A stretch of 64,000 nucleotides of DNA from Sphingopyxis sp. OPL5 (lineage in GTDB: Bacteria; Pseudomonadota; Alphaproteobacteria; Sphingomonadales; Sphingomonadaceae), in assembly GCF_003797775.2 (NCBI RefSeq), contig NZ_CP060725.1, positions 2,412,001-2,476,000 of the forward strand, given 5' to 3'. Positions 1 to 9,965 of the stretch are shown here, piece by piece. A model generated the notes under the pieces. That model was not told where the DNA came from and made no database searches. It worked only from the letters and a program-made list of their open reading frames with translations. The position numbers and the translations under genes are program-made. Positions within the stretch are counted from its first letter, which is position 1; every line of letters starts with the position of its first letter.

Positions 1-801
1 GCCGATCGGCACGTTGCGCTGCGGGTTCTTGGTTTCTTCGGCGGCGGTCGAGACCGCGTCGAAGCCGACATAGGCGAAGAAGATCGTCGCCGCCGCGCCA
101 ACCGCGCCGAGGCCCGAACCGAAGCCGCCGAAGACGCCGGCGGGCAGGAAGGGATTGAACTTGTCGGTCGAGAAATAGTCGCTGGGCAGCGTCAGCACGA
201 TGAAGGCGGTGAGTGCGGTGACCTTGATCGCGACGAGGATCGCGTTGACCCGCGCGCTTTCGGTCGTGCCGATCATCAGCAGCCAGGTGACGAGCAGGGC
301 GATGACCACGGCGGGCAGGTTGATGAACCCGCCTTCGATCCCGCCGAGCGCCAGTGGCGCGCCGGCGAGGTAGGATGGCAGCTGTATCCCGAGGAACTCG
401 TTCAATATCGTTCCGGTGAAATAGCCGGACCACCCGACCGACACCGCGGACGCTGCGACCGCATATTCGAGGACAAGGGCCCAGCCGACGGTCCAGGCGA
501 GAACCTCGCCCATCGTCGCATAGGTGTAGGTATAGGCGGAACCCGCGACGGGGATCATCGCGGCGATTTCAGCGTAGCAGAGGGCGGCGACGATACAGAT
601 CAGCCCGGCGATGGCGAAGGCGAGCATCAGGCCTGGCCCGGCTTTTTGCGCGCCGGCCGAGGTCAGCACGAAAATGCCGGTGCCGATGACGCAGCCGATG
701 CCGAACAGGGTGAGCTGAAAAGCACCGAGCGTTCGATGCAGCGACTTTTTCTCGGCGGTGGCCAAGATGGCGTCGAGCGGTTTGACGCGACCAAATATCA
801 T
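1..801 (-). CDS. APC-family amino acid permease, cut by window start
   Basis: An inner-membrane amino acid/polyamine carrier of the APC superfamily, nearest in look to the cationic amino acid transporter (YfnA/CAT) group. Only the first 267 codons lie here; the 3' part is beyond base 1. The N-terminus is a short cytoplasmic tail containing KKSLHRTLGAFQL, then helix 1 with the unwound substrate-binding stretch GIGCVIGTGIFVLTS, typical of APC carriers, followed by further hydrophobic segments and the conserved loop FFAYVGFDAVSTAAEETKNP near the truncated end. The ATG at 801 is preceded by AAGGGGAA at good spacing. It stands alone here, 122 bases from the pbpC stop. Substrate cannot be told from this fragment. 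Confidence 0.9.
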   Translation of the reverse strand, partial: MIFGRVKPLDAILATAEKKSLHRTLGAFQLTLFGIGCVIGTGIFVLTSAGAQKAGPGLMLAFAIAGLICIVAALCYAEIAAMIPVAGSAYTYTYATMGEVLAWTVGWALVLEYAVAASAVSVGWSGYFTGTILNEFLGIQLPSYLAGAPLALGGIEGGFINLPAVVIALLVTWLLMIGTTESARVNAILVAIKVTALTAFIVLTLPSDYFSTDKFNPFLPAGVFGGFGSGLGAVGAAATIFFAYVGFDAVSTAAEETKNPQRNVPIG

Positions 802-923
802 CCAAAATTCCCCTTTGGGACCCGGTGTGGGCCTCTCATGGCGGGGTAGAGTAAACGCTCCTCCCGTCAGCGCAACTTAATTTCACGGGGCCGAAAGACG
901 GATTCGGGTGGGTCCAACCCGGT

Positions 924-3074
924 TTATCGCACCGTGAAACGCACGCGGTCGACCATGCGGCCGCCGGGGTCGACGAGCGCGAGCATATGACTGCCGGGGC
1001 GTGGTAAAATCTGTTGCCCGGCGTCGGCGTCGCCGAGCATCACCTTGTCGAGGATCAGGCGATAGCCGGTGACTTCGCCGCTGACCGCGATGCCGAGCCG
1101 CTGGCGATCGAGCGGGATGTCGGGGTCGAGTGCATAGACGCTGCCGCTGACCGGGCTGGTGATGCGCGGGCGCCGCGCGGCGGCGGGGGCGGCGGCCATT
1201 TCGGCCTGGCCGGTGCCGCGGATGAAATATTCGCGGCGCGGCGGCTCGCGGGTGCCGGGGAGCGCGATCTGGCGGGCCTCGACATCGGCGGGCATCGCGG
1301 GGGCCTTGCCGGGGTTTCCGGCGTGGAGCGCCATCATCACGTCGCGCCAGACGGGCGCGGCGCCCGAGGTGCCCGATACGGCGCGCATCGAATCGCCCTC
1401 GAGATTGCCGACCCACACCGCGACGGTGAAGCGGTCGGACCAGCCGATGCACCAATTGTCGCGCATGCCCTTTGACGTGCCGGTCTTCGCGGCGGCCCAG
1501 AAGGGGAGGCGGAGCGCGCTGTCGGCACCGAAGGCGTCGGTGCGGGCCGAGGCGTCGGCGAGGATGTCGCCGACGATGAAGGCGGCGGCGGGGGAGACGA
1601 TGGCCCGCGGAACTTCACGATCATCGCGCATATCGACGAAGTGCACGGGGGACCAGTTGCCGTGATTTGCGAATGTTCTGAAGGCGTTGGCCTGTTCGAC
1701 CAGCGAAACTTCGGCGGAACCCAGCGCCAGCGAAAATCCGTAATATTCGCCGTCCTCGACGAGGCCGTGATAGCCGAGCGCCCACAGGCGGTCGCGGAAC
1801 TGCTGGACGTCGTCGATGAGCAGGGTGCGGACGGCGGGGACGTTTAGCGACGAGGCGAGCGCGTGGCGGACGCTGACCGGCCCCTTGAAGCTGTGGTCGT
1901 AATTCTTGGGGACGTAGAGCCCCGAGGCGGTGTCGAGCTGGACCGGGCTGTCGTCGAGGATCGACGCGGCGGTGAGCCAGCGATGCTCGATCACCTGCGC
2001 ATAGAGATGTGGCTTGAGCGTCGAGCCGGCCTGACGCCGGGCGTTGGCGCCGTCGACCTGCGCCGCGGTCGATTTCAAACCGACGCCGCCGACATAGGCG
2101 AGGACGTCGCCGGTGGCGTTGTCGAGCACGACGACCGCGCCGTCGCGGACGCGGTCGGCACCGAGGCCCGCGAGCTGGCGCTTGAGCGCGACGATCGCGG
2201 CCTCCTGGATGCGGCGGTCGATCGTGGTGGTGACGCGCTTGCCGGGCTTGTCGAGCAGGCGGACCGCGAGGTGCGGCGCGAGCGCGGGGTCGAGCTGCCC
2301 GATGCGCTCGCCCGAGACGAGCGTCGCGGCGGCGCCGCGGATCGCGGTGCAGTCCTTCGCGCCCGCGACGCGGCAGGCGCGTTGCCCAAGCGTTTCGGCG
2401 CCTGCGGCGGGGTTGGGGAGCAGGCCGGCGAACAGCGCGGCGTCGGTGCGGTCCATGTCGGCGGGGCTTTTGCCGAACAAGGCGCGGGCGCCGGCGCCGA
2501 TGCCCTGCGTCTCGCCGCGCAGGGGGACGAGGTTGAAATAGGCCTCGAGCATCTGCTCGCGCGTCCAGTGCGCGGCGAGGTCCTGCCCGGCGCGCATCTG
2601 GCGGATCTTGTTCAGCCAGCCGCGCTGGCCGGGGAGCGCGAGGTCGGGCGCGAGGAAACCCGCGAGCTGCATCGGTAGGGTCGAGGCGCCGCGCGAGCGG
2701 CCGCCGGTCCCCCCCCAGTTCAGGCGGGTTTTCGCGGCGCTGGCGATCGCGAGCCAGTCGACCCCGCCGTGCGACCAATAGCGCTTGTCCTCGCTCGCGA
2801 CGACGGCATCGCGCACGGGCCTGGCGATGTCGGCGAGCGGCACCCACGCCATGCGGCGGCGTTCGAAATCGACACGCTCGCTGTCGAGCAGGCGGCCGTC
2901 GCGGTCGTAGAGCCAGGCTTCGCTGGGTTTCCAGTCGGCGCGGACGTCCTCGTAGTCGGGCATCGCGGGGGGCTTGGTGAGGAGGTGCGCGGCGGTGACG
3001 AGGATGAGCAGCGCGAGCGCGGTCCAGGCGAGGGCGTCGAACCAGCGCCGTTTGGGGGGGATGGGCCCAGTCAT
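924..3074 (-). CDS. pbpC: Penicillin-binding protein 1C (bifunctional murein glycosyltransferase/transpeptidase)
   Basis: A 716-residue class A penicillin-binding protein that polymerises and cross-links peptidoglycan at the outer face of the inner membrane. One membrane helix spans about residues 15-33. The glycosyltransferase domain follows, with its catalytic pair in SEDKRYWSHGG (E95, D96). The transpeptidase domain has the three penicillin-binding motifs S351-TLK, S409-LN and K530-TGTS. The last 100 residues fit the C-terminal BiPBP_C domain of the PBP1C subgroup. It lies downstream of the alpha-2-macroglobulin gene on the same strand, the usual pairing for yfhM-pbpC, although a 143-base gap holding an inverted repeat separates them. 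PBP1C is thought to repair the wall when invading proteases or glycosidases are trapped by the macroglobulin. Confidence 0.96.
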   Translation of the reverse strand: MTGPIPPKRRWFDALAWTALALLILVTAAHLLTKPPAMPDYEDVRADWKPSEAWLYDRDGRLLDSERVDFERRRMAWVPLADIARPVRDAVVASEDKRYWSHGGVDWLAIASAAKTRLNWGGTGGRSRGASTLPMQLAGFLAPDLALPGQRGWLNKIRQMRAGQDLAAHWTREQMLEAYFNLVPLRGETQGIGAGARALFGKSPADMDRTDAALFAGLLPNPAAGAETLGQRACRVAGAKDCTAIRGAAATLVSGERIGQLDPALAPHLAVRLLDKPGKRVTTTIDRRIQEAAIVALKRQLAGLGADRVRDGAVVVLDNATGDVLAYVGGVGLKSTAAQVDGANARRQAGSTLKPHLYAQVIEHRWLTAASILDDSPVQLDTASGLYVPKNYDHSFKGPVSVRHALASSLNVPAVRTLLIDDVQQFRDRLWALGYHGLVEDGEYYGFSLALGSAEVSLVEQANAFRTFANHGNWSPVHFVDMRDDREVPRAIVSPAAAFIVGDILADASARTDAFGADSALRLPFWAAAKTGTSKGMRDNWCIGWSDRFTVAVWVGNLEGDSMRAVSGTSGAAPVWRDVMMALHAGNPGKAPAMPADVEARQIALPGTREPPRREYFIRGTGQAEMAAAPAAARRPRITSPVSGSVYALDPDIPLDRQRLGIAVSGEVTGYRLILDKVMLGDADAGQQILPRPGSHMLALVDPGGRMVDRVRFTVR

Positions 3075-3114
3075 CGCCTTTGCGCGCAGTTGCAGGTCAT
3101 TCCATCATTCACCT

Positions 3115-3190
3115 CGTCATTGCGAGCGAAGCGAAGCAATCCAGGGTGTGACAAGCCGCTCTGGATTGCTTCGCTCCGCTCGCAATGACG
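3115..3190. repeat. 76-base inverted repeat of a dispersed alphaproteobacterial element
   Basis: Two 30-base arms, 3115-3144 and 3161-3190, are reverse complements at 29 of 30 positions around a 16-base loop. The arm begins CGTCATTGCGAGCG and ends GCAATCCAG. I recall this sequence as an abundant intergenic repeat in alphaproteobacteria. It sits between the macroglobulin stop and the pbpC start and could form a strong RNA hairpin in their shared transcript. There is no T run, so it is not a canonical terminator. Confidence 0.9.
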
Positions 3191-3217
3191 GAGTTTTGAA
3201 GGCGGGCGCCGAGGCCA

Positions 3218-6200
3218 TCAATTCGCCGCAGCCGCCACGGTCAGCGGGGCGTTCGGCCACTGGCCGCGGATCGCGGGCGAGTACATCGCCTCGACGCGCG
3301 TCTGCGGCATGTTGAAGCGGCCCGAGCCATTGAGGCGCACGACATATTCGACCGCATGGGTGCCCGCGGGCATCCAGCCGAAGTAACCGCGCCAGCTGTC
3401 CTTGCCGCGTTCGACATAGCTCGGCCAGACGCCCTCGCCCCCGGCCTGCGCTGCGAGCATCTGCGACTGGCCGCCGAGATTGCCGACGATCGTCGCGCCC
3501 GGCGGGATCGGATCGTTGACCACGACCCAGGTCCGTCCGGCGGCGGCGATGACCTCGATCCGCACCTTGATCACGTCGCCGCGGACGAGGCGGTTCGGGT
3601 CGGCGGCCTTGACCACGCTGACCGAGCGCTTGATCCGGTAACCGGCGTTGAGCGGTTCCCTGAGCGGCACGGCGGCCTTGACGCTGACCACCGCCCAGGG
3701 CGTGCCGGTGCCCTGGTGTTGCAGCGCCATCTTGCCGGTGACGAGCGGCACGCGGAGCGGGCTGGTTGTATCAGGAAGCGGCCAGCTTTGCGCCGCGCTC
3801 GCGTCGGCGAGGCCGATCCGCGTGACGCCGGTGATCGCCGCGGCCGGATAGAGGGTGGCGAAGCGGCGGACGACGGTCGCACCCCAGGCGTTGGCGGGGG
3901 TGGTGTCCCAATGGCCCCTGCGTTGACGCTGCGCGACGCCGACCATCAGCTTGCCCGCGTCATCCTCCCAGCCCTTGCGGCCGAGCACCGCGTCGAGCGC
4001 CTTGATCGCCATTTCGTCGCCGCTGACCATCATCCACCAGGGCGCCTTGGCATCGTCGACTAGATCGACGCGGGTGCCTTCGTAGACGAGGCGCTTGCGC
4101 AGCTCGGCCTCGGCGGCGGTGCGCAGCGCCGGGGCGCCCCGCACGTTGGGGGTGCGTTCGATCGCGACCAGCCAGTCGGCGAGGGTGCCGGTGGCCATGT
4201 CGACCGGCGCCATGTCGATCGCCGCGACGAGCTTGGGGCTCGACGCATCGTTGCGGGCGAGCGCCGCCAGCGCGGCGACGCGGACCGGGCGGATGTCATA
4301 GGGGCCGTAACCCTTGCGGGTCAGGCGACCTTCGACGATCGCCTGCAGCGCTTTGATCATCTTAGCCTTCGAATCCTCGGGGATGGCGAAGCCGTTGGCG
4401 GCGGTCACCGCGAGCACATAGGCGGTCAGCTCGGGCGACCCTTCGAGCCGGTCGTTGGGCCAGTAACGCAGTAGCCCGTCCTTATCGAGATAGGTCGGGA
4501 TCTCCCCCGCCAGCGCCTGCCAGCGGCCGACATCGCCGAGCGCGACGGCGCGAGATGTCGATTGTTCGAAGCAATTGTACGGGTAGACACCCATATAATC
4601 GCGCACGCCCGACAGCGGCGGAGCGAGGGTGCCCGCGAGCGCGATGTCGACATAACCGCCGGTGAGCGCGCCTTCGGGAATGCCGATCGGCAGGCTGGTG
4701 TCGGGGCCGACACGGAACAGGCTGGCGGCCCAGGTTTCGACCGGTACCGCGGGTTCGACGACCTGCTGGAAGACCAGCCGGTCGCGCGACTTGCCGCCCT
4801 TTGCCGATGCCTCGACGGTCCATTCGATCGGGCCGACGAGGTCGGGCGCGGTCATCTGCCAGCTGATCGGCACCGCGCCGCCCGCCGGGATGGTGACGGT
4901 GAGCGGCGGCGCGGTCGCGACGGCGGGCGACAGCGTCGCGGTCGCGGTGACCTCCATCGCCTTGTCGGTGCCGTTGCGCAACGTGAAGCGCGCGTCATAG
5001 GCGTCGCCGGTGCGGACGAGCTCGGGAAGCCCAGCGAAGACGCCGAGATCCTGCACGGTGCGGACGCTCGTCTCGCCGGTGCCGAAGAGCTGCGACCCGT
5101 CGGTCGCGATCGCGACGAGACGGAAGCCCGACAGATTGTCGCTCAGCGGTACGTCGACGGTGGCGCGGCCCTTGGCATCGAGCGGGACACGGCCCTTCCA
5201 CAGCAGCACCGGACGGAAGTCCTCGCGGGTCAGGCCGCTGAGGTCGCCGCCGCCGCCGCCGCCCGGTTCGAGCGCCTTGCGGCCATAATGGCGTTTGCCG
5301 ACGACCTGCATCTGCGCGGTCGAAGTCAGCACATCGAGGGTGCGTTCGCCCATCATCGCGTCGATCAGCTTCCAGCTTTCGTTCGGCGCGAGCTGGAGCA
5401 AAGCCTCATCGACCGCGGCGAAGGCGACGTCGGCATTGGCGGGCGCCTTGCCGTCGGGACCTTTGACTTCGATCGCGACCTTGGCGGTTTCGCGGACGGC
5501 GTAGGTCGCCTTGTCGGCCTTGACCTTGACGCCGAGCTGATGGCCTTCCCAGCCGACCTTGATCCGCGCGATACCCATGCGATAGCTGGGTTTGGCAAGG
5601 TCGACGAGCGCGGTCGCGGGGGCGCCCTCGCTATTTTCGATCTTGAAGCCCGCAGCGCGTTTCAGCTTGCGGAACCAGCTTTCGTCGCCGGTCACGCGGC
5701 CGCGCACCGCCATCACCGAGACATAGACATCGGGGGCGTAGCTGGCGGGCAGCTTGACGTCGACCACCGGGTTGGTGCCCTTGAGCGGCACGACGAAGCT
5801 CGACAGCACGCCCTCGCGTTCGACGGTGACCAATGCGGTCGCCTCGCGGAACGGCATGCGAACCTGGAAGCGCGCGGTGTCGCCCGCGGCGTAACGCGGC
5901 TTTTCGGCGATCACGTCCATGCGGTCGCCATTGTCGCCGCCGAACCACCAGTCGTCGTCGCCCGCGAGCCAGACCGAGCGCACGGCGCGCGCCTCGTTGC
6001 CGTCGGCGTCTTGCGTTGTCGCGACGACGGTAACCTCGCCCGAAATGCCGGGCGCCATCGCGCAGTGCGCGCGGCCGAGTTTGTCGGTCGATGCCGAGCA
6101 GGTCGCGTCGAGCCGCCGCGTGCGCATCTGGTTGTCATAGGCGTAGAAGCCGCCGATCAGGCGGCGCCGGGCGGTGATGATCTCGCGGCTGTAGACCGCC

Positions 6201-9052
6201 ACCGAGACGCGCTGGCCCGACAGCGGCTTGCCGTCGAGGTCGAGCGCGATGAAATTGAGGCGCAGGTCGTTGTCGCGCATCAACCAGCCGTCGGTCTTGA
6301 GCCCGAGACGAACCGCCGAAGGGAAGAGGGTGATGCGGCGGCTGGAGGTCAACGTCTCGCCATTGGCGTCCTCATAATCCATCTCGACCGCCATTTGCGT
6401 CGGTTCGGTGATCGGCTGGTCGACCATGACGTTGGTCGTCGCGCTGCCGTTGGCGTCGAGGACGAGCGGCACCGAGCGCGCGAGCGGCAGGTCGGCGGCG
6501 GGTTCCTCACCGCTGTCGTCGAGCTGGATCGTGCCTTCCTTGACCGGCTGACCGTCGAAGTCCCAGTCGCGATAATCCTCGGGCGGCGACCAGCTGGGCG
6601 AGAAGCTGGTGCGCATCTCGACCGGCAGGTTGGGCGCGGGGCCGCCCGACAGATAGCCGACGAACAGCGACAGCGGGATTTGCGTCGGGCGCACCGGCGG
6701 CAGTTTCGGCCCGGTGACGGTCGCCTTCATCGTCGGCAGGCGATATTCGTCGACCTTGATCGATTGCGACGACCAGATCGTCTTGTCCTCGCCGTCCTTA
6801 TCCTTGGTGACGAAGACGAGGTCGTAATCGCCCATCGGCGCCGAGGCGGGGACGTTCCAGACATTCTCGCCGCTGCCCGACGCGTCGATGCTGAACGACA
6901 TGGTGAATTCGGTGTCCGAGCCGCGGTGAACGAGGCGCAGCTTGCCCGCGATCGGTTTGGGCGCGGCGAAGCCGGTGCCGACCGGGCGGCGCAGGACATG
7001 CTTCATGTTGACGCTCTCGCCCGCCTTGACCAGCGCGCGGTCGAAGATGGTGTGGAGGATGTCGTCGCGTTCGGACCAGCCATAGGGCAGGTCGAAGTCA
7101 TAGGGGCGGATGCCGTCGCCCCAGTCGGTGAGGGTGAAGCTGAAATCGTCGCCGCTGCGCGCGCTGACCATCAGCGCATGGCCCTCGCTGACCGCCATGT
7201 CGGGCTTTTCTTCGCAGCTCGCATAGGTTTCGGGTTGCGGCAGGCCGTTCGGGAAGGCGAGGCGGCCCGCCTTGTCGGCGGTGCCGCGCGCGAGCTGGCG
7301 CCCGGTGCAGCTGTCGGTGACGCGGATTTCGGCGCCGGGGACGGGCAGGCCGGTGTCGAGCGACGTCACCCAGGCGAGCGAATTTTCGCGGCCCCATTTG
7401 AAATGCACCGCCATGTTGGTGACGAGCGCGGCGGTCGCGACATAACGGGTGGACTTGCGGCCGAGCAGCGCGGCGCCGAGTTCGGGGCTGGCGATCTCGA
7501 CGACATGGAAACCCTTTTCACCGAGCGGGATGCCGACGACCTCGAACTCCTTGCCGCCGGCGGGCGGGCTCAGCGTCATGTCGCGGCGCTCGCCCCCCGC
7601 AGGAGCGCCGTCGAACACCGACTTGCTGCCGGTGTAGTTGACGGTGACTTCCTTGCCGGTCGCGTCGCGTTCGTCGCGATAATCGCTGTTGTCGGCCTCG
7701 TCGACGCGCTTCAGCCAGCGGGCGATCGCGGCATCGTCGTCGCCGACCTTCAGTATATTGGCGGGCATCTTGAGATTCGCCTGGACCAGCGAAGCCTCGA
7801 CCCCGCGCACGGTGACGGGCAGCACGCCGCCCTCGCCGGCCTCGAGGATGCCGAATTCGGCGGCGAACTTGACCAGCGGCGGGGCGCGGTCGATGTGGAA
7901 TTTCAACGGGAAATTCGACTGGTTCTGCAGCTTGCGGCCGCTCTGGTCGGTGACGTCGGCGGGCAGGATCAGCGTCGCGTCGACATTCTGCGGCAACGGC
8001 CCCTTGAAGCGGACATAGGTGACGTGCGCGTCATTCTTGTCGTCGTCGTCGACGCGCGCGGTGAGGCGCTTGCCGTCGGCGGTGGTGAGCGTCGCGGCGA
8101 GCGCGGTGTCGCGCGCGACCGGCGAGGCGAAGCTGAGCGTGATGTCCTTGATCGGGTTGCAGCCCGCCTGCGGATTGATCCGGCTGCACGACATTTTCGC
8201 GGTGAAGGCGGGGCGGACGTCATAATCGAAGCGCTGGTCGCGGCCGGCGGTGCGGCTCGGCGCACCCGCCTGCTGGATGCGCGCGTCCCAGACGAGCGCC
8301 ATCTCGCGGCCGGGGGGCAGCGGGCGGCGGCATTTGACGGGCACGATGCGTTCGAGCGCGGCGGCGCGGTCGGGGCCCGCGGCGAGCCGCAGCGGGAGAT
8401 TGCCATTATAGGCGAATTCCTGGCGGTCCCAATTGTTGTTGCCGAGGCCGTCGAGGATTTCGCTCGCCGTGTCGGACCCCAGCACGTCGACCGGAATCTT
8501 CTCGCCGATGCCGTCGACCGCGCAATAGGCGAAGCGGCCGACCGAGGCGCGGTCGGCGGCGACATTGGTCGCGACGAGGAAGATCTGATCCTCTTCAACC
8601 CCATCGTAAGTGCCGCCGACGAGCACCGCGCGCGCCGAGGGGCCGCCGCTGTCGATCTCGAAACGGCTGTTGCCGCCGACCGAAACGCCGCTTGCCGTCT
8701 TGAGCGTCGGGAGCAGCTCGACGTGGCAGCTCATGCCGCCGGGCAGCGATTTTTCGAATTCGAGCACCCAGGTGCGCGTGTCGACCCAGCGGCCGGTCGC
8801 GGGCAGCTTGCAGTCGTTGGTCGCCGGGGCCTTGGCGCGCGGATCGCCCAGCGGCACGATGTCTTCGGAAAAGCGCAGCGTGAAGCGGCTGATCGTGCCG
8901 TCGCCGGTGCCGGCGCTGCCGGGGGTGGCGAGGATGACCTGCGGGATGGTGTCGCCGCTCGCGGCGGCGACCGCCATGGCGAGCGGGAGCATCAGCGCGA
9001 GGCGGGCCTTCGCCGCGAATCGCACCCCGAGTCCTTGCCAAAAACGCGCCAT
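3218..9052 (-). CDS. Alpha-2-macroglobulin family protease inhibitor with thioester
   Basis: A 1944-residue bacterial alpha-2-macroglobulin (YfhM class), thought to trap attacking proteases in the periplasm by bait cleavage and a reactive thioester. The thioester motif is present as YNCFEQST with Cys about residue 1494. A signal peptide follows the start (MARFWQGLGVRF then a hydrophobic stretch ending VAAASG); no lipobox Cys is visible, unlike the lipoprotein form of E. coli. I chose ATG 9052 over ATG 9073 because GGGAGG lies five bases before it and because a possible promoter (TTGACT, then CATAAG) would start RNA close to 9073. N-terminal macroglobulin domains, a bait/CUB region before the thioester helical domain and a C-terminal receptor-like domain are expected from the family. 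A long reverse-strand frame over this gene is a coding shadow. Confidence 0.95.
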   Translation of the reverse strand: MARFWQGLGVRFAAKARLALMLPLAMAVAAASGDTIPQVILATPGSAGTGDGTISRFTLRFSEDIVPLGDPRAKAPATNDCKLPATGRWVDTRTWVLEFEKSLPGGMSCHVELLPTLKTASGVSVGGNSRFEIDSGGPSARAVLVGGTYDGVEEDQIFLVATNVAADRASVGRFAYCAVDGIGEKIPVDVLGSDTASEILDGLGNNNWDRQEFAYNGNLPLRLAAGPDRAAALERIVPVKCRRPLPPGREMALVWDARIQQAGAPSRTAGRDQRFDYDVRPAFTAKMSCSRINPQAGCNPIKDITLSFASPVARDTALAATLTTADGKRLTARVDDDDKNDAHVTYVRFKGPLPQNVDATLILPADVTDQSGRKLQNQSNFPLKFHIDRAPPLVKFAAEFGILEAGEGGVLPVTVRGVEASLVQANLKMPANILKVGDDDAAIARWLKRVDEADNSDYRDERDATGKEVTVNYTGSKSVFDGAPAGGERRDMTLSPPAGGKEFEVVGIPLGEKGFHVVEIASPELGAALLGRKSTRYVATAALVTNMAVHFKWGRENSLAWVTSLDTGLPVPGAEIRVTDSCTGRQLARGTADKAGRLAFPNGLPQPETYASCEEKPDMAVSEGHALMVSARSGDDFSFTLTDWGDGIRPYDFDLPYGWSERDDILHTIFDRALVKAGESVNMKHVLRRPVGTGFAAPKPIAGKLRLVHRGSDTEFTMSFSIDASGSGENVWNVPASAPMGDYDLVFVTKDKDGEDKTIWSSQSIKVDEYRLPTMKATVTGPKLPPVRPTQIPLSLFVGYLSGGPAPNLPVEMRTSFSPSWSPPEDYRDWDFDGQPVKEGTIQLDDSGEEPAADLPLARSVPLVLDANGSATTNVMVDQPITEPTQMAVEMDYEDANGETLTSSRRITLFPSAVRLGLKTDGWLMRDNDLRLNFIALDLDGKPLSGQRVSVAVYSREIITARRRLIGGFYAYDNQMRTRRLDATCSASTDKLGRAHCAMAPGISGEVTVVATTQDADGNEARAVRSVWLAGDDDWWFGGDNGDRMDVIAEKPRYAAGDTARFQVRMPFREATALVTVEREGVLSSFVVPLKGTNPVVDVKLPASYAPDVYVSVMAVRGRVTGDESWFRKLKRAAGFKIENSEGAPATALVDLAKPSYRMGIARIKVGWEGHQLGVKVKADKATYAVRETAKVAIEVKGPDGKAPANADVAFAAVDEALLQLAPNESWKLIDAMMGERTLDVLTSTAQMQVVGKRHYGRKALEPGGGGGGDLSGLTREDFRPVLLWKGRVPLDAKGRATVDVPLSDNLSGFRLVAIATDGSQLFGTGETSVRTVQDLGVFAGLPELVRTGDAYDARFTLRNGTDKAMEVTATATLSPAVATAPPLTVTIPAGGAVPISWQMTAPDLVGPIEWTVEASAKGGKSRDRLVFQQVVEPAVPVETWAASLFRVGPDTSLPIGIPEGALTGGYVDIALAGTLAPPLSGVRDYMGVYPYNCFEQSTSRAVALGDVGRWQALAGEIPTYLDKDGLLRYWPNDRLEGSPELTAYVLAVTAANGFAIPEDSKAKMIKALQAIVEGRLTRKGYGPYDIRPVRVAALAALARNDASSPKLVAAIDMAPVDMATGTLADWLVAIERTPNVRGAPALRTAAEAELRKRLVYEGTRVDLVDDAKAPWWMMVSGDEMAIKALDAVLGRKGWEDDAGKLMVGVAQRQRRGHWDTTPANAWGATVVRRFATLYPAAAITGVTRIGLADASAAQSWPLPDTTSPLRVPLVTGKMALQHQGTGTPWAVVSVKAAVPLREPLNAGYRIKRSVSVVKAADPNRLVRGDVIKVRIEVIAAAGRTWVVVNDPIPPGATIVGNLGGQSQMLAAQAGGEGVWPSYVERGKDSWRGYFGWMPAGTHAVEYVVRLNGSGRFNMPQTRVEAMYSPAIRGQWPNAPLTVAAAAN

Positions 9053-9170
9053 CGCTGCCTCCCAAAGACCCATCGTCTTATGTGCCGAAACGCGGGCGAA
9101 TAGTCAACGGTTCACCGACGAAATGAAACGGTTCGTCGCAGATTTTGCCGCGATGAAGCGTTTGGCCGAC

Positions 9171-9548
9171 TCAGCGGACCAGCATCGGACCCAATTTTTG
9201 TCCTGCAAAAATATGGACATGCAGATGCGGAACCTCCTGATGGCTGTCGAAGCCGACATTGGCGAGCAGGCGATAGCCCGGTGCGACGAGGCCCGCATCG
9301 CGCGCGACCGTGCCGACCGCGCGGATAAAGCCCGCGATTTCGGCGTCGCTGCCGCGCGCGGAGAAATCGTCCCAGCTGACATAGGGGCCCTTGGGGATGA
9401 CGAGGATGTGCAGCGGCGCCTGCGGGTTGATGTCGTGGAAGGCGAGGCTGAAGTCGTCTTCATGGACTTTCGTGCACGGCAGCTCGCCGCGCAGGATGCG
9501 CGCGAAGATGTTGGTCTCGTCATATGGGAGGGTGGCGTCGATCGGCAT
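9171..9548 (-). CDS. HIT-family nucleotide hydrolase (HinT-like)
   Basis: A 125-residue histidine-triad protein. The triad motif is HLHVHIF, with H108, H110 and H112; H110 would be the nucleophile that hydrolyses purine nucleoside phosphoramidates. The length and the N-terminal NIFARILRGELPC signature fit the HinT branch found in most bacteria. Start ATG 9548 lies nine bases after the hisE stop codon with GGAG just upstream, so the two genes are cotranscribed. HIT genes next to hisE are common in alphaproteobacteria. The exact cellular substrate of such enzymes is generally uncertain. Confidence 0.94.
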   Translation of the reverse strand: MPIDATLPYDETNIFARILRGELPCTKVHEDDFSLAFHDINPQAPLHILVIPKGPYVSWDDFSARGSDAEIAGFIRAVGTVARDAGLVAPGYRLLANVGFDSHQEVPHLHVHIFAGQKLGPMLVR

Positions 9549-9557
9549 GGAGAGCTC

Positions 9558-9884
9558 CTAGCGGGGGCGGGCGGCCTTTTCGGCGTGGCCCGAGGTGCCG
9601 TGGCGGCGGGTGAGTTCGGTCGCGATGGCGTCCCAGCCGAGGCCGCGGTCGGCGAGCAGGATCGCGAGATGGAAGAGGAGGTCGCTTGCTTCGCCGACCA
9701 GCGCGCTGTCGTCCTCGCTGACCGCCGCGATCACGGTTTCGACCGCCTCCTCGCCCAGCTTTTGCGCGATCTTGCGGCGCCCCTTGGCGGCGAGGCTGGC
9801 GACATAGCTGGCTTCGGCGTCGCCCGCGGCGAGCCGCGCTTTCACCACCGCCTCGAGCTGATTTAGTGCTTCGCCGATCGCCAT
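9558..9884 (-). CDS. hisE: Phosphoribosyl-ATP pyrophosphatase
   Basis: A 108-residue HisE protein that hydrolyses phosphoribosyl-ATP to phosphoribosyl-AMP, the second step of histidine biosynthesis. Recognisable all-alpha MazG-like elements are [17 protein letters not shown] and [15 protein letters not shown], carrying the conserved acidic residues that bind magnesium. The start ATG 9884 was chosen because it gives the standard family length; the frame stays open far upstream but overlaps ung antisense. It heads a two-gene unit with the HIT gene. Other his genes are not in this window, so hisE here is apart from them or at the end of a his operon outside it. Confidence 0.95.
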   Translation of the reverse strand: MAIGEALNQLEAVVKARLAAGDAEASYVASLAAKGRRKIAQKLGEEAVETVIAAVSEDDSALVGEASDLLFHLAILLADRGLGWDAIATELTRRHGTSGHAEKAARPR

Positions 9885-9965
9885 CAAATGATCCCCTGTC
9901 TGCGCGCCGTGCCTAGCGATGGAATAGCCGCTGGACAAGGCGCGCCGGCTCCGGTCAAAGGCCGC

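Noticed and set aside
4562..9103. A 1513-codon open frame on the plus strand across the macroglobulin gene.
   Set aside because: Very GC-rich coding sequence leaves few stops on the opposite strand; composition (Arg/Asp/Val-rich) and lack of any motif or ribosome site mark it as a shadow.
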